Assembly (NCBI RefSeq): GCF_947500065.1
Contig: NZ_CANMQT010000015.1
Location: forward strand, 62,001 to 126,000
Direction: 5' to 3'
Length of the DNA stretch: 64,000 nt
Source: an uncultured Aquimarina sp.
GTDB lineage: Bacteria; Bacteroidota; Bacteroidia; Flavobacteriales; Flavobacteriaceae
Both the position numbers and the translations under genes were made by a program. Below are positions 32,880 to 42,567 of the stretch, piece by piece (the stretch's first letter is position 1; each line of letters starts with the position of its first letter). Below the pieces are notes generated by a model. That model worked only from the letters and a program-made list of their open reading frames with translations, was not told where the DNA came from and searched no databases.

Positions 32880-34970
32880 TTACTTCGAGTTGGTAGTCAT
32901 ATTTTTATTTTTGAAAACGCGAAAATATTTATTCAGAATTGGTTTAAGTACTTTTCTGTCTACAGGTTTCGAAACAAAATCATCACAACCAGCATCCAAT
33001 GCCTTTTGTACGTCTTCTTCAATAGAATACGCCGTTTGAGCTATCACAGGTAAATTAGGTCTCATTTTTTTGATATAAGAAGTAGCATCATAACCATCCA
33101 TGATTGGCATTTTAATGTCCATAAGTACTAAATCAATGTTTTCGTTTTCTTGACAAATTGTTACTGCTTCTTGACCATTTTTTGCTCTATAGATTGTGAA
33201 ATCATAATCATTCATTTTGGTCAGAATTGTTTTTAGAAACAAGAAGTTAGTTTCCCCATCTTCTGCAATTAGAATAATATGTTTTTCTTTTTTTGAATAG
33301 CTTTTGTCTTTATTTGATATATTACCTGTTTTGGCTATTGATGCCGTAGGGTTGTAAGGTACTTTTAAAGTAAAAGTGCTTCCTTCATTTTTTTCACTTG
33401 TAAGTGTAATTTGACCTCCTATAAAATCTGAATTTTTTTTGGCTATGGTTAACCCTAAACCCATTCCTTCATATTCCCCGATTGTGTTTTTCCAATCAGA
33501 TGCTAAACTCTTTTTGATTTTATTTTTATTTTTTTCATTAATACCAATACCAGTATCTTTTATAGAAATAAATAGGAAATCACCTATTACTTTGCATAAA
33601 ATATCTATGGATCCATGATTGGTATATTTAACAGCATTATCAACTAAGGCATTCAGAATTTTATTTAGCTTAGGTCGATCCATTAATACTAAATTCTCTG
33701 TATGCGTTAAATTGTTTTTGATATAAAATTTTGTGTTCTTTTCTTCAGCTTTCGCATCATAATATGAAACCAATGTTCGGAATACATCCTTAAGATTAAT
33801 TTCTACTAATCGAAGTGTAAATCTTTTAGTTTGTAATTGAGAAATTTCTAGAATATTATCGATAATGGATAATAATTCTTTACTATTTCCAATGATCATT
33901 TGAGTATATTTTTGTCTTTCTTCAGAACTTAAATTTTCGTCGTCCAAAAACTCTGAAAGACCAACAATACCATTCATTGGAGTCCGTATCTCTTGCGGTA
34001 TATTATTTATAAAGTTTGTTTTTAACCGATTGCTTTCTTCCGCAATATCTCTGGCTATTATTAGTTCTTCTGCTTTCTGTTTTATCTTAAATTTTAGATA
34101 AGAATTGAAAGATACTACAACGATAAATAGTAATAAGATGATTAAAGATATGAGTATCCAGAACTTGGGAGTTTGATAAAAAGGAATAACATTGCTGTAG
34201 TACCAGCTATTTAGGATCGACTCTTTTTCTTTTTTTGTTATGCTAGAAAGTGCTTTAGAAAGAATTCCATCAAGAACAGTATTCGTTTTATTTACGGCTA
34301 ATCCTGGTTTATAATCTAAACCAATGCCAGAGTTCATTTTCAGGTTATCTAGTCTTTTTAACCTAACATAATAACTGACTAAAGCTTTAGGGCCTATATA
34401 AGCGTCATATTCACCAGAATTTAGTTTTGATAAACAAGTTAATTCATCTTTATCAGTCACAATATTAAAATCGGGATACGTATTTTTTAAGTTTTCGGTT
34501 ATAGCATAATCTTCAGGAAGTACAATTGTTTTGTCATTTAGACTTTTTATGTCATTTCCAAAGCTAGCTTCATTTCTAGTAACAATTACATGTGGAGATA
34601 TAAATAAGGGAGTATAGAATTTTAAATAGGATTTTCGTCCTTCGGTCTTCTGAATTTCCAGAATACATTGAACTTTGTTATCCTTTACATCCTTTAGTAA
34701 TTTTGGCCAATCTTCGTATCGCTTTGTCTTAAATTTATAACCAATTTTCTGTTCTATGAGTTTTAAGTAATCTATAAAAATACCATCAATTTCATTTTGT
34801 TCATTTACAAATTGATAAGGCGGGTAATAAGGATATATGGCGACTGTAATACTATCATTTTGTTGTAGTAATTTTTCTTCTAAATCACTTAAGGTTAAAG
34901 ATTTTGAGCAAGAGCATACTACTGAAAGTAGAAGAAAGAATGGGAATAAACACAGTAGTTTTTTTAGCAT
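32880..34970 (-). CDS. BvgS-like hybrid kinase paralogue lacking the phosphoacceptor His
   Basis: A 696-residue paralogue of the next gene, with the same order: lipobox-like signal (SVVCSC), family 3 binding domain with YPYYPPYQF, one membrane segment, HisKA, HATPase_c and receiver. I start at the ATG 34968-34970; the upstream GTG at 34989-34991 adds seven residues. In the H-box the sequence is NIPQEIRTPMNGI, so Gln326 stands where the paralogue has His326. The F-box is also eroded (IKKSLASD against IIFKSFSQ), while DTGIGI, GMGLGL and the receiver Asp (D618) remain. Autophosphorylation on the usual His is therefore not possible. It may act as a regulatory partner, for example by heterodimer formation with the intact kinase, or through its receiver. 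That is inference. Confidence 0.88.
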   Translation of the reverse strand: MLKKLLCLFPFFLLLSVVCSCSKSLTLSDLEEKLLQQNDSITVAIYPYYPPYQFVNEQNEIDGIFIDYLKLIEQKIGYKFKTKRYEDWPKLLKDVKDNKVQCILEIQKTEGRKSYLKFYTPLFISPHVIVTRNEASFGNDIKSLNDKTIVLPEDYAITENLKNTYPDFNIVTDKDELTCLSKLNSGEYDAYIGPKALVSYYVRLKRLDNLKMNSGIGLDYKPGLAVNKTNTVLDGILSKALSSITKKEKESILNSWYYSNVIPFYQTPKFWILISLIILLLFIVVVSFNSYLKFKIKQKAEELIIARDIAEESNRLKTNFINNIPQEIRTPMNGIVGLSEFLDDENLSSEERQKYTQMIIGNSKELLSIIDNILEISQLQTKRFTLRLVEINLKDVFRTLVSYYDAKAEEKNTKFYIKNNLTHTENLVLMDRPKLNKILNALVDNAVKYTNHGSIDILCKVIGDFLFISIKDTGIGINEKNKNKIKKSLASDWKNTIGEYEGMGLGLTIAKKNSDFIGGQITLTSEKNEGSTFTLKVPYNPTASIAKTGNISNKDKSYSKKEKHIILIAEDGETNFLFLKTILTKMNDYDFTIYRAKNGQEAVTICQENENIDLVLMDIKMPIMDGYDATSYIKKMRPNLPVIAQTAYSIEEDVQKALDAGCDDFVSKPVDRKVLKPILNKYFRVFKNKNMTTNSK

Positions 34971-35100
34971 AGATGTAGGTCGTTTAAACACTTAACTTTT
35001 TTATTCCCTTAAATAAAGATAGTATTTTAATAGTAGTTTTGAAAGAGAAATAGATCAAAATCTACAAGTAAAATAGGCTATAGTATTCTATACTACACAG

Positions 35101-36117
35101 TTAAGTGCTTTTATTAATTTTAGTTCCATCTGGATATAAAGCAAAACGTCCTTTAGATTTTGCGTGAACGTGATCATAACTAGGCCAAGGCCATCCACCA
35201 AATTCTGTTTTCTGATACTCTTGAATAGCATTTCGAATTTCTGATTGACTATTCATAACAAATGGTCCTTGTTTCACTATAGGTTCATTGATAGGTTTCC
35301 CTTGTAGTAATAAGAAATGAGATTCCGTATTACCGTTTTTAATGGTTAAATCTTTATGGGCTTGTGTAATGATTTGGTGATTTACGGGAATGGTATATCC
35401 TTCACTTTCAATTTCATTTCCTTTAAAAAAATAAATAGAACGATTAATTTCTTCAGAAGCACTTGGAAAAGTGTATTCGGAGTTAGGAGCCATTTTTATT
35501 GTCCAGATATTAATTTCATTTTTTGGGCTGGCAGCCCAAGAATCAGGAGCTGGATCTATAGCGGTTTTTCCTTCTGAATTTCCAGCAATTATGGTTATTT
35601 CTGTGGTATTTCCTTTTTTATCTTTTACAATCACTTTTGGTATCTCTTCATTCCAAAGCATTTTGAAATGTGGAGCTACCATTTTCTTATCTCTGGGAAG
35701 GTTAAGCCAAATTTGGAATAATAAAAATGGATTTTCTTCTTCTCTATTTAAAAGAGGAAACATTTCGGAATGCTGTACGCCTTTGCCAGCTGTCATCCAT
35801 TGAACATCTCCATTCCCAAAACGTCCAGCTGCACCTAGTGAATCAGAATGATCTACCAAGCCTTTTTGAACTATAGTGACGGTTTCGAAACCGCGATGTG
35901 GATGTGCAGGAAAACCTGGAACTGTACTGCCATGGTACATCCTCCATCCATCTTTTAGTATAAAATCTTGACCAATATTTCTTCCTGCTAACGAAGCATC
36001 GGGACCTAGTTTTTCATTTCCTTTAGGGTACTGATCTTCGTGATATGCACAAAATAAAAATGGATCACTGGTTTCCCAGGTAAAGCCTAATGGTTTGATC
36101 TTAATAATAGCGTCCAT
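35101..36117 (-). CDS. Pirin family protein
   Basis: A 338-residue cytoplasmic bicupin. The N-terminal cupin has the full metal site: H72 and H74 in HPHRGFETV, H116 and E118 in GKGVQHSEMF. VDHSDSLG and GDVQWMTAG lie between them, as in pirin/YhhW. Members of this family have shown quercetinase activity or act as redox-sensing partners; which applies is unknown. The C-terminal cupin (about 230-290) has degenerated ligands, as usual. It starts 3 bases after the stop of the S10 peptidase gene, so it is the last gene of the long peptide-catabolism run. Confidence 0.9.
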   Translation of the reverse strand: MDAIIKIKPLGFTWETSDPFLFCAYHEDQYPKGNEKLGPDASLAGRNIGQDFILKDGWRMYHGSTVPGFPAHPHRGFETVTIVQKGLVDHSDSLGAAGRFGNGDVQWMTAGKGVQHSEMFPLLNREEENPFLLFQIWLNLPRDKKMVAPHFKMLWNEEIPKVIVKDKKGNTTEITIIAGNSEGKTAIDPAPDSWAASPKNEINIWTIKMAPNSEYTFPSASEEINRSIYFFKGNEIESEGYTIPVNHQIITQAHKDLTIKNGNTESHFLLLQGKPINEPIVKQGPFVMNSQSEIRNAIQEYQKTEFGGWPWPSYDHVHAKSKGRFALYPDGTKINKST

Positions 36118-36120
36118 AAC

Positions 36121-37620
36121 TTAGTATTTGGATCCTTTAGCAATATTTGAAGAAGATTTCGTAATAAAAGACCTGATATCTTCATTTGCTTTAATGAGGT
36201 CTTCATTTCTTAAGTACATCATATGACCGCTACGATACCCTTTAAAACTTAATCGATCTGAAAGTTTTCCATTAGTATTAAGCTGCCACATTACATATTT
36301 TGCATTAAAATACGTTGTGGCTCCATCATAATAACCTGATTGAATCATTGTATGCAGGTTAGCATTCATTGTCATAGCTTTTCTTAGGTTTTCTCCTGTA
36401 TTATTGCCTTTAGTTCTATCCCATGGCCTTACAGGGCCAAACATATTATATTTTAAATCTGTTTTAAAATTTAATTCTTGACCGATATAATAATTAATAG
36501 CAGGTGTAAATGCATGTAACCAAGCAGTTAATTCACTATTGTAATCTGGATTATCTCCAGATTCTTTAATATCCATCCCTTTATATCTGGAATCCAATCT
36601 ACCGATGGTTAGTCCTTCTTTTTCTCTAAGAAGATCTTTCCAGAAATAACTTTTTGGAACTTCTAGATTATTTTGACGAATTGTTTTTTTCGATAATCCA
36701 GAATAGTAAGCCATTTTAGTAATAGCCTCTTCTTTTTTCGCAGTATCTAAATATCCTCCCTTTACTATCGCAGGAAGGAGCTGATTAATAGTATAGTCTT
36801 CTGCCTCAGCTAGTACTTCTAACAGATCTTTATTTTGTAATTCTGAAGGTAACATTTTATGATACCAGGCGGCGGCTGCGAAATAAGGAAGGCGATTGGC
36901 TACTTCTACTGGACCGTCGAATTTAAAACCTATCTCAGTAGGTGATACAAGAATAACGCCGTTTAGATACATCCAATGATTGTTTTGTAATGCTAAAGCT
37001 AGACCAGAAACTCTTGTGGTTCCGTAGCTTTCTCCTATTAGATATTTTGGTGAACGCCAGCGATTGTTTCGTGTTACAAAGGTATTGATCCACTCTGCTA
37101 GATATGTGATATCTTCATTAACTCCAAAAAATAGTTTCTTATCCGGAAGTTTCCCTTCTTTATCTTCAATCATTCTGGAGTATCCAGTATTTACAGGATT
37201 TACAAATACGATGTCTGCAACATCTAATATTGAATTGGGATTTGCTTTAATTCCGTATGGTTGAATAGGAAACCCTTCATCATCGATCTTTAGTATTCTA
37301 GGTCCTGTGTACGCTACATGCATCCATACAGATGCTGATCCAGGACCACCGTTAAAAGAGATTAATAGAGGTCTGTTTTCATCATTTTTAATATCACTTC
37401 TCTTGTAGTAAGTATAAAATAGAGATGCAACAGGCTCTCTCATTTCATTCCAAACAGGTTGAAATCCTGTAGTCGCTTTATAAGGAATTGTTTTTCCTTT
37501 TATAGTTGTGGTATGATTTGTCACTACAATAGTGTCAACGGGTACTTTTACCTTCTGGGCTTCTGTCTGAAGCGAAAAAAATAATAGGAAGAGTGTTAGA
37601 TTAATAATTTTTTTCATCAT
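36121..37620 (-). CDS. Exported S10-type serine carboxypeptidase-like peptidase
   Basis: A 499-residue enzyme from the ATG at 37618-37620 (MMKKIINLTL). The frame runs open 81 bases further upstream into the TlpA gene, but those residues are not signal-like, so I exclude them. A signal peptide ends at LQTEAQ. The catalytic landmarks are FNGGPGSAS (oxyanion region), GESYGTTR (nucleophile S198), an Asp within QSGYYDGATTYFNAKY and the C-terminal His in YRSGHMMYLR. The family removes C-terminal residues from peptides, best at acidic pH. It follows the TlpA thioredoxin gene by 26 bases and precedes pirin by 3 bases. Confidence 0.9.
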   Translation of the reverse strand: MMKKIINLTLFLLFFSLQTEAQKVKVPVDTIVVTNHTTTIKGKTIPYKATTGFQPVWNEMREPVASLFYTYYKRSDIKNDENRPLLISFNGGPGSASVWMHVAYTGPRILKIDDEGFPIQPYGIKANPNSILDVADIVFVNPVNTGYSRMIEDKEGKLPDKKLFFGVNEDITYLAEWINTFVTRNNRWRSPKYLIGESYGTTRVSGLALALQNNHWMYLNGVILVSPTEIGFKFDGPVEVANRLPYFAAAAWYHKMLPSELQNKDLLEVLAEAEDYTINQLLPAIVKGGYLDTAKKEEAITKMAYYSGLSKKTIRQNNLEVPKSYFWKDLLREKEGLTIGRLDSRYKGMDIKESGDNPDYNSELTAWLHAFTPAINYYIGQELNFKTDLKYNMFGPVRPWDRTKGNNTGENLRKAMTMNANLHTMIQSGYYDGATTYFNAKYVMWQLNTNGKLSDRLSFKGYRSGHMMYLRNEDLIKANEDIRSFITKSSSNIAKGSKY

Positions 37621-37646
37621 TAAGATTTTGGAAAGGTTCTCATTCT

Positions 37647-38150
37647 TTATAAATATTGATCTATTAAAGCTTCTAAATGTCCGCTGGATGGTGCTGGGCA
37701 TTGTTTGTTAAGAATTTCCCCTTCTTTATTTACAAGAAAAAAGCGAGGTATTGCCCAACTTGTTGCTTTTCTGCCATCATCTAAGGCAACGGTTTCAGTA
37801 ATTAAATTCATTAGAGGACTATCTGAAGATACCCAATATTGATGTCCCGTTTTTTTCTTTTTAATAAGATATTTTTTCCAAGGGGTTTCACTCGTATCAG
37901 CCGAAATAGATATAACATTTAGTTTTCCGTTATATTTTTTTTCAATTTCTTCAAGATATGGCATTTCTTCAATACAAGGTTTACACCAAGTAGCCCAATA
38001 ATCAATTATGGTTAATTTATCAATAGCATCGATGATTTTTACTTTTTCACCTTTTGGATTCGTTACTTCTACGTTTGGAATAGTATTTTCTTGAGCAATC
38101 GTATTATAAGAACATACTAATACAGTCAATAGGAAGAGAATTTTTTTCAT
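37647..38150 (-). CDS. Exported TlpA/ResA-like thioredoxin
   Basis: A 167-residue protein with a signal peptide (ending NTIAQ) and a thioredoxin fold: DYWATWCKPC (C56 and C59), then MPYLEEIEKKYNGKLNVISISAD and the cis-Pro region AIPRFFLVNKEG. In Bacteroidota such proteins reduce disulfides in periplasmic or cytochrome c apoproteins. Its place between an amidohydrolase and an S10 peptidase suggests it supports folding of these exported enzymes, which is inference. Distances are 59 bases from the upstream amidohydrolase and 26 bases to the S10 start. Confidence 0.9.
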   Translation of the reverse strand: MKKILFLLTVLVCSYNTIAQENTIPNVEVTNPKGEKVKIIDAIDKLTIIDYWATWCKPCIEEMPYLEEIEKKYNGKLNVISISADTSETPWKKYLIKKKKTGHQYWVSSDSPLMNLITETVALDDGRKATSWAIPRFFLVNKEGEILNKQCPAPSSGHLEALIDQYL

Positions 38151-38209
38151 AGGTTTTTATTTTATAAAGATTCCGTTTGTTTATGTTGGCAGATAGGTTT
38201 TTTCTAAAG

Positions 38210-39589
38210 TTAATTATTTGCAGCGTTTCTAGCGATTTCTTCTAGTTTTTTATCAATTGTTTCTTTAGAAAGCCAGGTTCCTTTTACCATAACTCCAGAG
38301 ATTTGTTGTAATGATTTGATATTTTCTAAAGGGTTAGCATCCAAAATAACTAAATCTGCATCCAATCCTTCTTTTATTTGCCCAAAAGTCTCTTTTTGAT
38401 TAAAAAACGTAGCAGGGTTTATGGTTCCAGATTGCAATATTTGTAAAGGAGTTAAACCGGCTTGTTTCATTCCGTCGATTTCATGATGAATTGAGAATCC
38501 CGGTACATTAAATAATTGAGGAGCATCAGATCCTAATAACATGCCATGACCCTGATCTTGTAAGGCTTTGATTAACTTTCTTCTAATCCTATTAAATTCT
38601 ATCCATTGCTCTTCATTAAAATTAGGGTTATCCTCGGTGTATTGCCCTTTTCTCTGTTTCCAATTGGCTAATGTAGAAGCAGGCATATACTTCATTTCTG
38701 CGTCTTTTAATAATACATCAGCGGTTACCGGAGCAAACCATCGCTCAAATAAACTCTGTGTGGGAACAATCCAAACTTGATTTTTTTTAGAAAGTTTTAC
38801 AAGCTCATCGATTTTAGAATCATCGGCTAATGGAGTGAAATTATACCCAAAAAAACCATTGTCAGAAGGATTTACATTTTTGGATTCTGGAACTAAACCT
38901 TCCAGAAAACCATCCACGTGATCAATTGCGGCAAATTGGCTTTTTAGGGCATGTCTAACACCTACATCGACTGGTACATGTCCTGCAAAAGAGATATTTA
39001 CCTCTTTGGCGGTTTTTACCATTTGGTTAAAAACATCTAATTTGATTCCCGGATGGATTTTTAAGAAATCATATCCTTCTTTTTGATACGCTGTTACTTT
39101 AGCAATCGCTTCCTCTTTTGTTGTAATTGAGTTTCCGTTAAGAGAAGGACTGGCAGTAAAAATTCTTGGACTCAGTATTTCACCAGACGAGGCTTTTTCT
39201 CTTAATTCTATATGTGATGGATGACCTAACATTCCTCTAATTGTAGTAATACCATTAGAAATATAAAGGAATAATACTTCTTCAATTCGTTCTTTGCTAG
39301 TGGAAGGCTGTGGAATATGAGCATGCATTTCTGCTAATCCAGGAATCATATATTTTCCTTCGGCATTAATCTTTGTACCATAGAGATCAGAGTTTTCAAC
39401 TGTATTAGAAATACTCTTGATCTTTCCAGAATCGATAATAACCTGTTTCTTTTTTAGTACATCACCATTACTAACATTGATGATATTGACATCTGAGATA
39501 AGAATAGCGGTCTTACTTACTTGTTTTTGTTTTGTCTGGGAACACGCTATTAACGAGATAGCAATGAGCAGAAGAAGATGTTTTTTCAT
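38210..39589 (-). CDS. Amidohydrolase family lipoprotein (imidazolonepropionase/prolidase-like)
   Basis: A 459-residue protein with a lipobox (SLIAC, C16). The N-terminal small beta domain (about 28-80) is followed by the TIM-barrel metal site beginning at H89 and H91 in AEMHAHIP. Further metal or catalytic positions follow: K in DFLKIHPG, H in ISFAGHVPV, H in AAIDHVDGF and D in LLGSDAPQ. The end (LKEGLDADLVILDANPLENI) is typical of the imidazolonepropionase-related amidohydrolases that act as prolidases or dipeptidases. It is envelope-anchored. It lies 11 bases after a paralogous amidohydrolase (39601-41043). Confidence 0.9.
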   Translation of the reverse strand: MKKHLLLLIAISLIACSQTKQKQVSKTAILISDVNIINVSNGDVLKKKQVIIDSGKIKSISNTVENSDLYGTKINAEGKYMIPGLAEMHAHIPQPSTSKERIEEVLFLYISNGITTIRGMLGHPSHIELREKASSGEILSPRIFTASPSLNGNSITTKEEAIAKVTAYQKEGYDFLKIHPGIKLDVFNQMVKTAKEVNISFAGHVPVDVGVRHALKSQFAAIDHVDGFLEGLVPESKNVNPSDNGFFGYNFTPLADDSKIDELVKLSKKNQVWIVPTQSLFERWFAPVTADVLLKDAEMKYMPASTLANWKQRKGQYTEDNPNFNEEQWIEFNRIRRKLIKALQDQGHGMLLGSDAPQLFNVPGFSIHHEIDGMKQAGLTPLQILQSGTINPATFFNQKETFGQIKEGLDADLVILDANPLENIKSLQQISGVMVKGTWLSKETIDKKLEEIARNAANN

Positions 39590-39600
39590 GACGGTAACAT

Positions 39601-41043
39601 TTAGTTTTTAAAGGTAAAGCACTCTAAACAATCATATTTTTCAGTGATTTTTTTAGGATCATAGATTTGATCTCCTTTGATTACTCTATAAATATCTTGA
39701 GTGTTTTTAATGTTTTGTATTGGATTGCTATTCAGGATTACCAGATCTGAGTTTTTTCCAATTGCTATGGTGCCGGATATCGTATCTTTTTTAAGAAACC
39801 TTGATCCGTTGTATGCTGAGGTTTGTATAGCTTCAATTGGCGATAACCCTGCCAAAACCATAGCTTCTAATTCTTGATGCAATGAAATACCAGCATATGT
39901 ATAAGAGTTGTATGCTCCGCTATCGGATCCGGCCAGAAGTTTTACGTCTGCATCTTGTAAGGATTTTGTTAAGTTTTTAAAAAAGGTATTTAGCTCTTTT
40001 CTTGACTTCTTAGCTTCTTCTGATGAATTTAAAGCTCTTTTGATGCGACCTTCGTAGGTTTTAATGATTCCTTTTCCAATAATTTTCAGATAAGGATCAG
40101 CTGTATGATCAACTTCATCCAGATAGCTTAATATATTACCAATATGTAATGTCGGAACTACATATGTATTAGTATTTTTTAGGTTACGAAATGTCTTCTG
40201 AGCAGTTGAATCTTCATAACTCAGAATCAGATCATCCATTGCATTCCAGAAACCAAGTTCCTTATTGATTATTGCCTGTGTAATTTCAGATTCTTTGGCA
40301 GAACATCCTTTCAGAATATAATACAAATGTTCGATCGCTCCAATTCCAGAATCTAATGCTTCATCAAGCTTCACGGTAAATGGCATGTGACCTGAAGAGA
40401 TTATTTTTCTATCTGTAGCCTGTTTTAATATAGCTAGGTAGTTTTCTCTGGAAATTCGGCTATCATATATTTTTACAAAATCAGAAGGGATTTTTTCTAA
40501 AGAATCAAGTGCATTAGTAATATCTTCTGGAGATTCTATTGATAAGGAACCTGCCCAAGTTGCATTTGCTCCATCAAGTTTAGGTCCTGAGGTATATATA
40601 GTTGGGCCAATTAACGTTTTGTTTTTGATTTCTTTCTTCCATTTTAAAATCTCTAAGGTTAGATCTCCTCCAGCATCTCGTACAGTCGTTATTCCATTAG
40701 CAATAAAAAGAGGGAGTAGGTTACGGTTTTCTTCTATTAAGGAACTTCCTCCTCTCAAATGAATGTGATTATCCCAGAAACCAGGAAGAAGATATTTGCC
40801 TGTGCCATCTATTTTGTTTTTTGCATCATATGCGTCGACGCTATCTATTGCTTCGAGTTTTACAATTTTTCCATTATTGATATATAATGTTTTTGTTGCA
40901 ATATCTCCATTTTCAATCTGAATCAAATTGATATTAGAAATAACCGTGTCATATTGCTCCTTTTGTTTTTCAGAACAACTCAAAATACTTAATAGTATAA
41001 GGGTAAGTAATAGTATTTTATAGTTTCTGATAATTGATAGCAT
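39601..41043 (-). CDS. Amidohydrolase family lipoprotein
   Basis: About 480 residues from the ATG at 41041-41043 (MLSIIRNYKILLLTLILLSILSC), which gives a proper lipobox (LSILSC). The open frame continues upstream into the DUF3291 gene but those residues carry no signal. The amidohydrolase site starts at WDNHIHLRGG, followed by FVKIYDS, ISSGHMPF, AIEHLYY and LLAGSDSG, and ends with GTIAIGKNSDLVILNSNPI. This is the same subfamily as the next gene (38210-39589) with a different C-terminal tail containing CLEC. The start lies inside the preceding gene (26-base overlap), implying translational coupling. Confidence 0.9.
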   Translation of the reverse strand: MLSIIRNYKILLLTLILLSILSCSEKQKEQYDTVISNINLIQIENGDIATKTLYINNGKIVKLEAIDSVDAYDAKNKIDGTGKYLLPGFWDNHIHLRGGSSLIEENRNLLPLFIANGITTVRDAGGDLTLEILKWKKEIKNKTLIGPTIYTSGPKLDGANATWAGSLSIESPEDITNALDSLEKIPSDFVKIYDSRISRENYLAILKQATDRKIISSGHMPFTVKLDEALDSGIGAIEHLYYILKGCSAKESEITQAIINKELGFWNAMDDLILSYEDSTAQKTFRNLKNTNTYVVPTLHIGNILSYLDEVDHTADPYLKIIGKGIIKTYEGRIKRALNSSEEAKKSRKELNTFFKNLTKSLQDADVKLLAGSDSGAYNSYTYAGISLHQELEAMVLAGLSPIEAIQTSAYNGSRFLKKDTISGTIAIGKNSDLVILNSNPIQNIKNTQDIYRVIKGDQIYDPKKITEKYDCLECFTFKN

Positions 41044-41479
41044 CATCTGTGGTAAATTTACTTTTAAAGGTGAATGCATAAGGAGTTTCTCCATACTCTT
41101 GTAGATAGTATAATCGTTCCTTTGCTTCTTCTGGAGACGGTTCATGACCATTTTCTACATACCAGAAAGCCATATGCATTCTTGGCATTTTATGAAACCA
41201 TTCTTTTTTACGTTTTAATATATCAGAATGAGCAGTTTTATACACGAAATCAAATAATGTTTCTATACTTTCCCAAACGGACATATTGATAATTAAAAAA
41301 AGATTGTCAAATACGGTAATTGCTGTTGCATTTCCTTCATCTCCTTTAAGTCTCCAAACGAAACCATCGCTTTGTTCTGCCAATTCATTAATACGATCTA
41401 GGTTATTTACAAAATCTTCCATTATTGGATCATTAATGGGGGCTAACATTTCGGCAATATTTACTTGTGCTAATTGCAT
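41018..41479 (-). CDS. DUF3291 domain protein (monooxygenase-like dimeric alpha-beta barrel)
   Basis: A 153-residue cytoplasmic protein. It fits DUF3291: QLAQVNIAEMLAPINDPIMEDFVNNLDRINELAEQSDGFVWRL, then IINMSVWESIETLFDFVYKTAHSDILKRKKEWFHKM and HMAFWYVENGHEPSPEEAKERL. The family adopts an ABM-like ferredoxin fold and is uncharacterised. It lies between the iminopeptidase (3-base gap) and an amidohydrolase (overlap), so it belongs to the operon although it is the only clearly cytoplasmic gene there. Confidence 0.87.
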   Translation of the reverse strand: MQLAQVNIAEMLAPINDPIMEDFVNNLDRINELAEQSDGFVWRLKGDEGNATAITVFDNLFLIINMSVWESIETLFDFVYKTAHSDILKRKKEWFHKMPRMHMAFWYVENGHEPSPEEAKERLYYLQEYGETPYAFTFKSKFTTDDAINYQKL

Positions 41480-41482
41480 ATA

Positions 41483-42559
41483 TTATTTGGTGTTAAATGT
41501 TCCATTATCCACATCTTTGATAAACTTTATCAAACCATTGAAGAAGTTTTTTTGATCATCAAATTGTGATAAATGACTCCCGTTTGGACAATGTAGATAT
41601 CGGCCGTGTTGCACTTCATTGGCAATCCATTCCATTTCTTTAGGATCCATAGTGTCATATTTTGCGCCAATAGCTAAGGTTGGAACTATTATTTTAGACA
41701 ATTCATTTTTCACATCCCAGTTTTTAAGGGTAGCATCACCTTTGATCCCAAACTCACTAGGACCTTGCATCGTAACATATACATCAGGATTAAGATGTTT
41801 AAAAGATCTATTGATAGGTTCCGGCCATTTGTCTACAGGCATTCTTATGATATGTTTTGTGTAGTAATGTTGTACTATAAGATCTAAGTATCGTTCGTTA
41901 GCATAATCTTCCTTTTCTTCATAACTCATAATTTCCTTTAATACCGCTGGATCTAACCGAGGAGCTAACACTTCATCAGAATACTTTTGGTATTCAGGAA
42001 TAGAAGCGACCATATTAGAAATTATAAGCCCCTTCAAATTCTTTTGATATTTTAATGCATATTGCATTCCTAAAATCCCTCCCCAAGACTGTCCATAGAG
42101 ATAAAAGTTATCTTTATTTAATCCTAAAGCAATACGTACCTGTTCCACTTCTTCTACAAATCGATCTAGATCCCATAGACTTTTATCTTTAGGCTGATCA
42201 CTATAGTAAGACCCTAGTTGATCATAATAGTAGTATTCTATACCTTCCTGAGGAAAAAAACCATCAAAACATTCATAGATTTCATGTGTCATTCCTGGAC
42301 CTCCATGGAGCAATAGCACTTTGATTTTTGGGTTATTACCTACTCGTTTTGTCCAGACTTTAAATTCTCCTTTAGGAGTAGTAATAGGTATCATTTTAAT
42401 ACCTCCCATAAATTGATCATCTCGATTGGTGTAATCAAAGTAATTGATTGTTTCTTCTTGTACTTTTTCAACTATGACTTTTTCTTCGGTCTTAATTTCA
42501 GTACAGCTTTGAACTAGTATTGTAACGAGTATAAAAAAAGAAATTAGGTTTCTCATCAT
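41483..42559 (-). CDS. Proline iminopeptidase-like S33 peptidase (lipoprotein)
   Basis: A 358-residue enzyme with a lipobox (ILVQSC, C19). HGGPG (85-89) and the nucleophile elbow GQSWGG (S158) are diagnostic of the proline iminopeptidase/tricorn-interacting factor branch of S33. The Asp (GAKYDTMDP) and His (NGSHLSQF) complete the triad. It releases N-terminal proline or similar residues from short peptides; the anchored form points to periplasmic use. It sits between the propeller-amidohydrolase (8 bases) and DUF3291 (3 bases). Confidence 0.92.
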   Translation of the reverse strand: MMRNLISFFILVTILVQSCTEIKTEEKVIVEKVQEETINYFDYTNRDDQFMGGIKMIPITTPKGEFKVWTKRVGNNPKIKVLLLHGGPGMTHEIYECFDGFFPQEGIEYYYYDQLGSYYSDQPKDKSLWDLDRFVEEVEQVRIALGLNKDNFYLYGQSWGGILGMQYALKYQKNLKGLIISNMVASIPEYQKYSDEVLAPRLDPAVLKEIMSYEEKEDYANERYLDLIVQHYYTKHIIRMPVDKWPEPINRSFKHLNPDVYVTMQGPSEFGIKGDATLKNWDVKNELSKIIVPTLAIGAKYDTMDPKEMEWIANEVQHGRYLHCPNGSHLSQFDDQKNFFNGLIKFIKDVDNGTFNTK

Positions 42560-42567
42560 CTTATATT

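Noticed and set aside
35471..35803. 110-residue plus-strand frame
   Set aside because: Antisense within the pirin gene, across its metal-site coding region.
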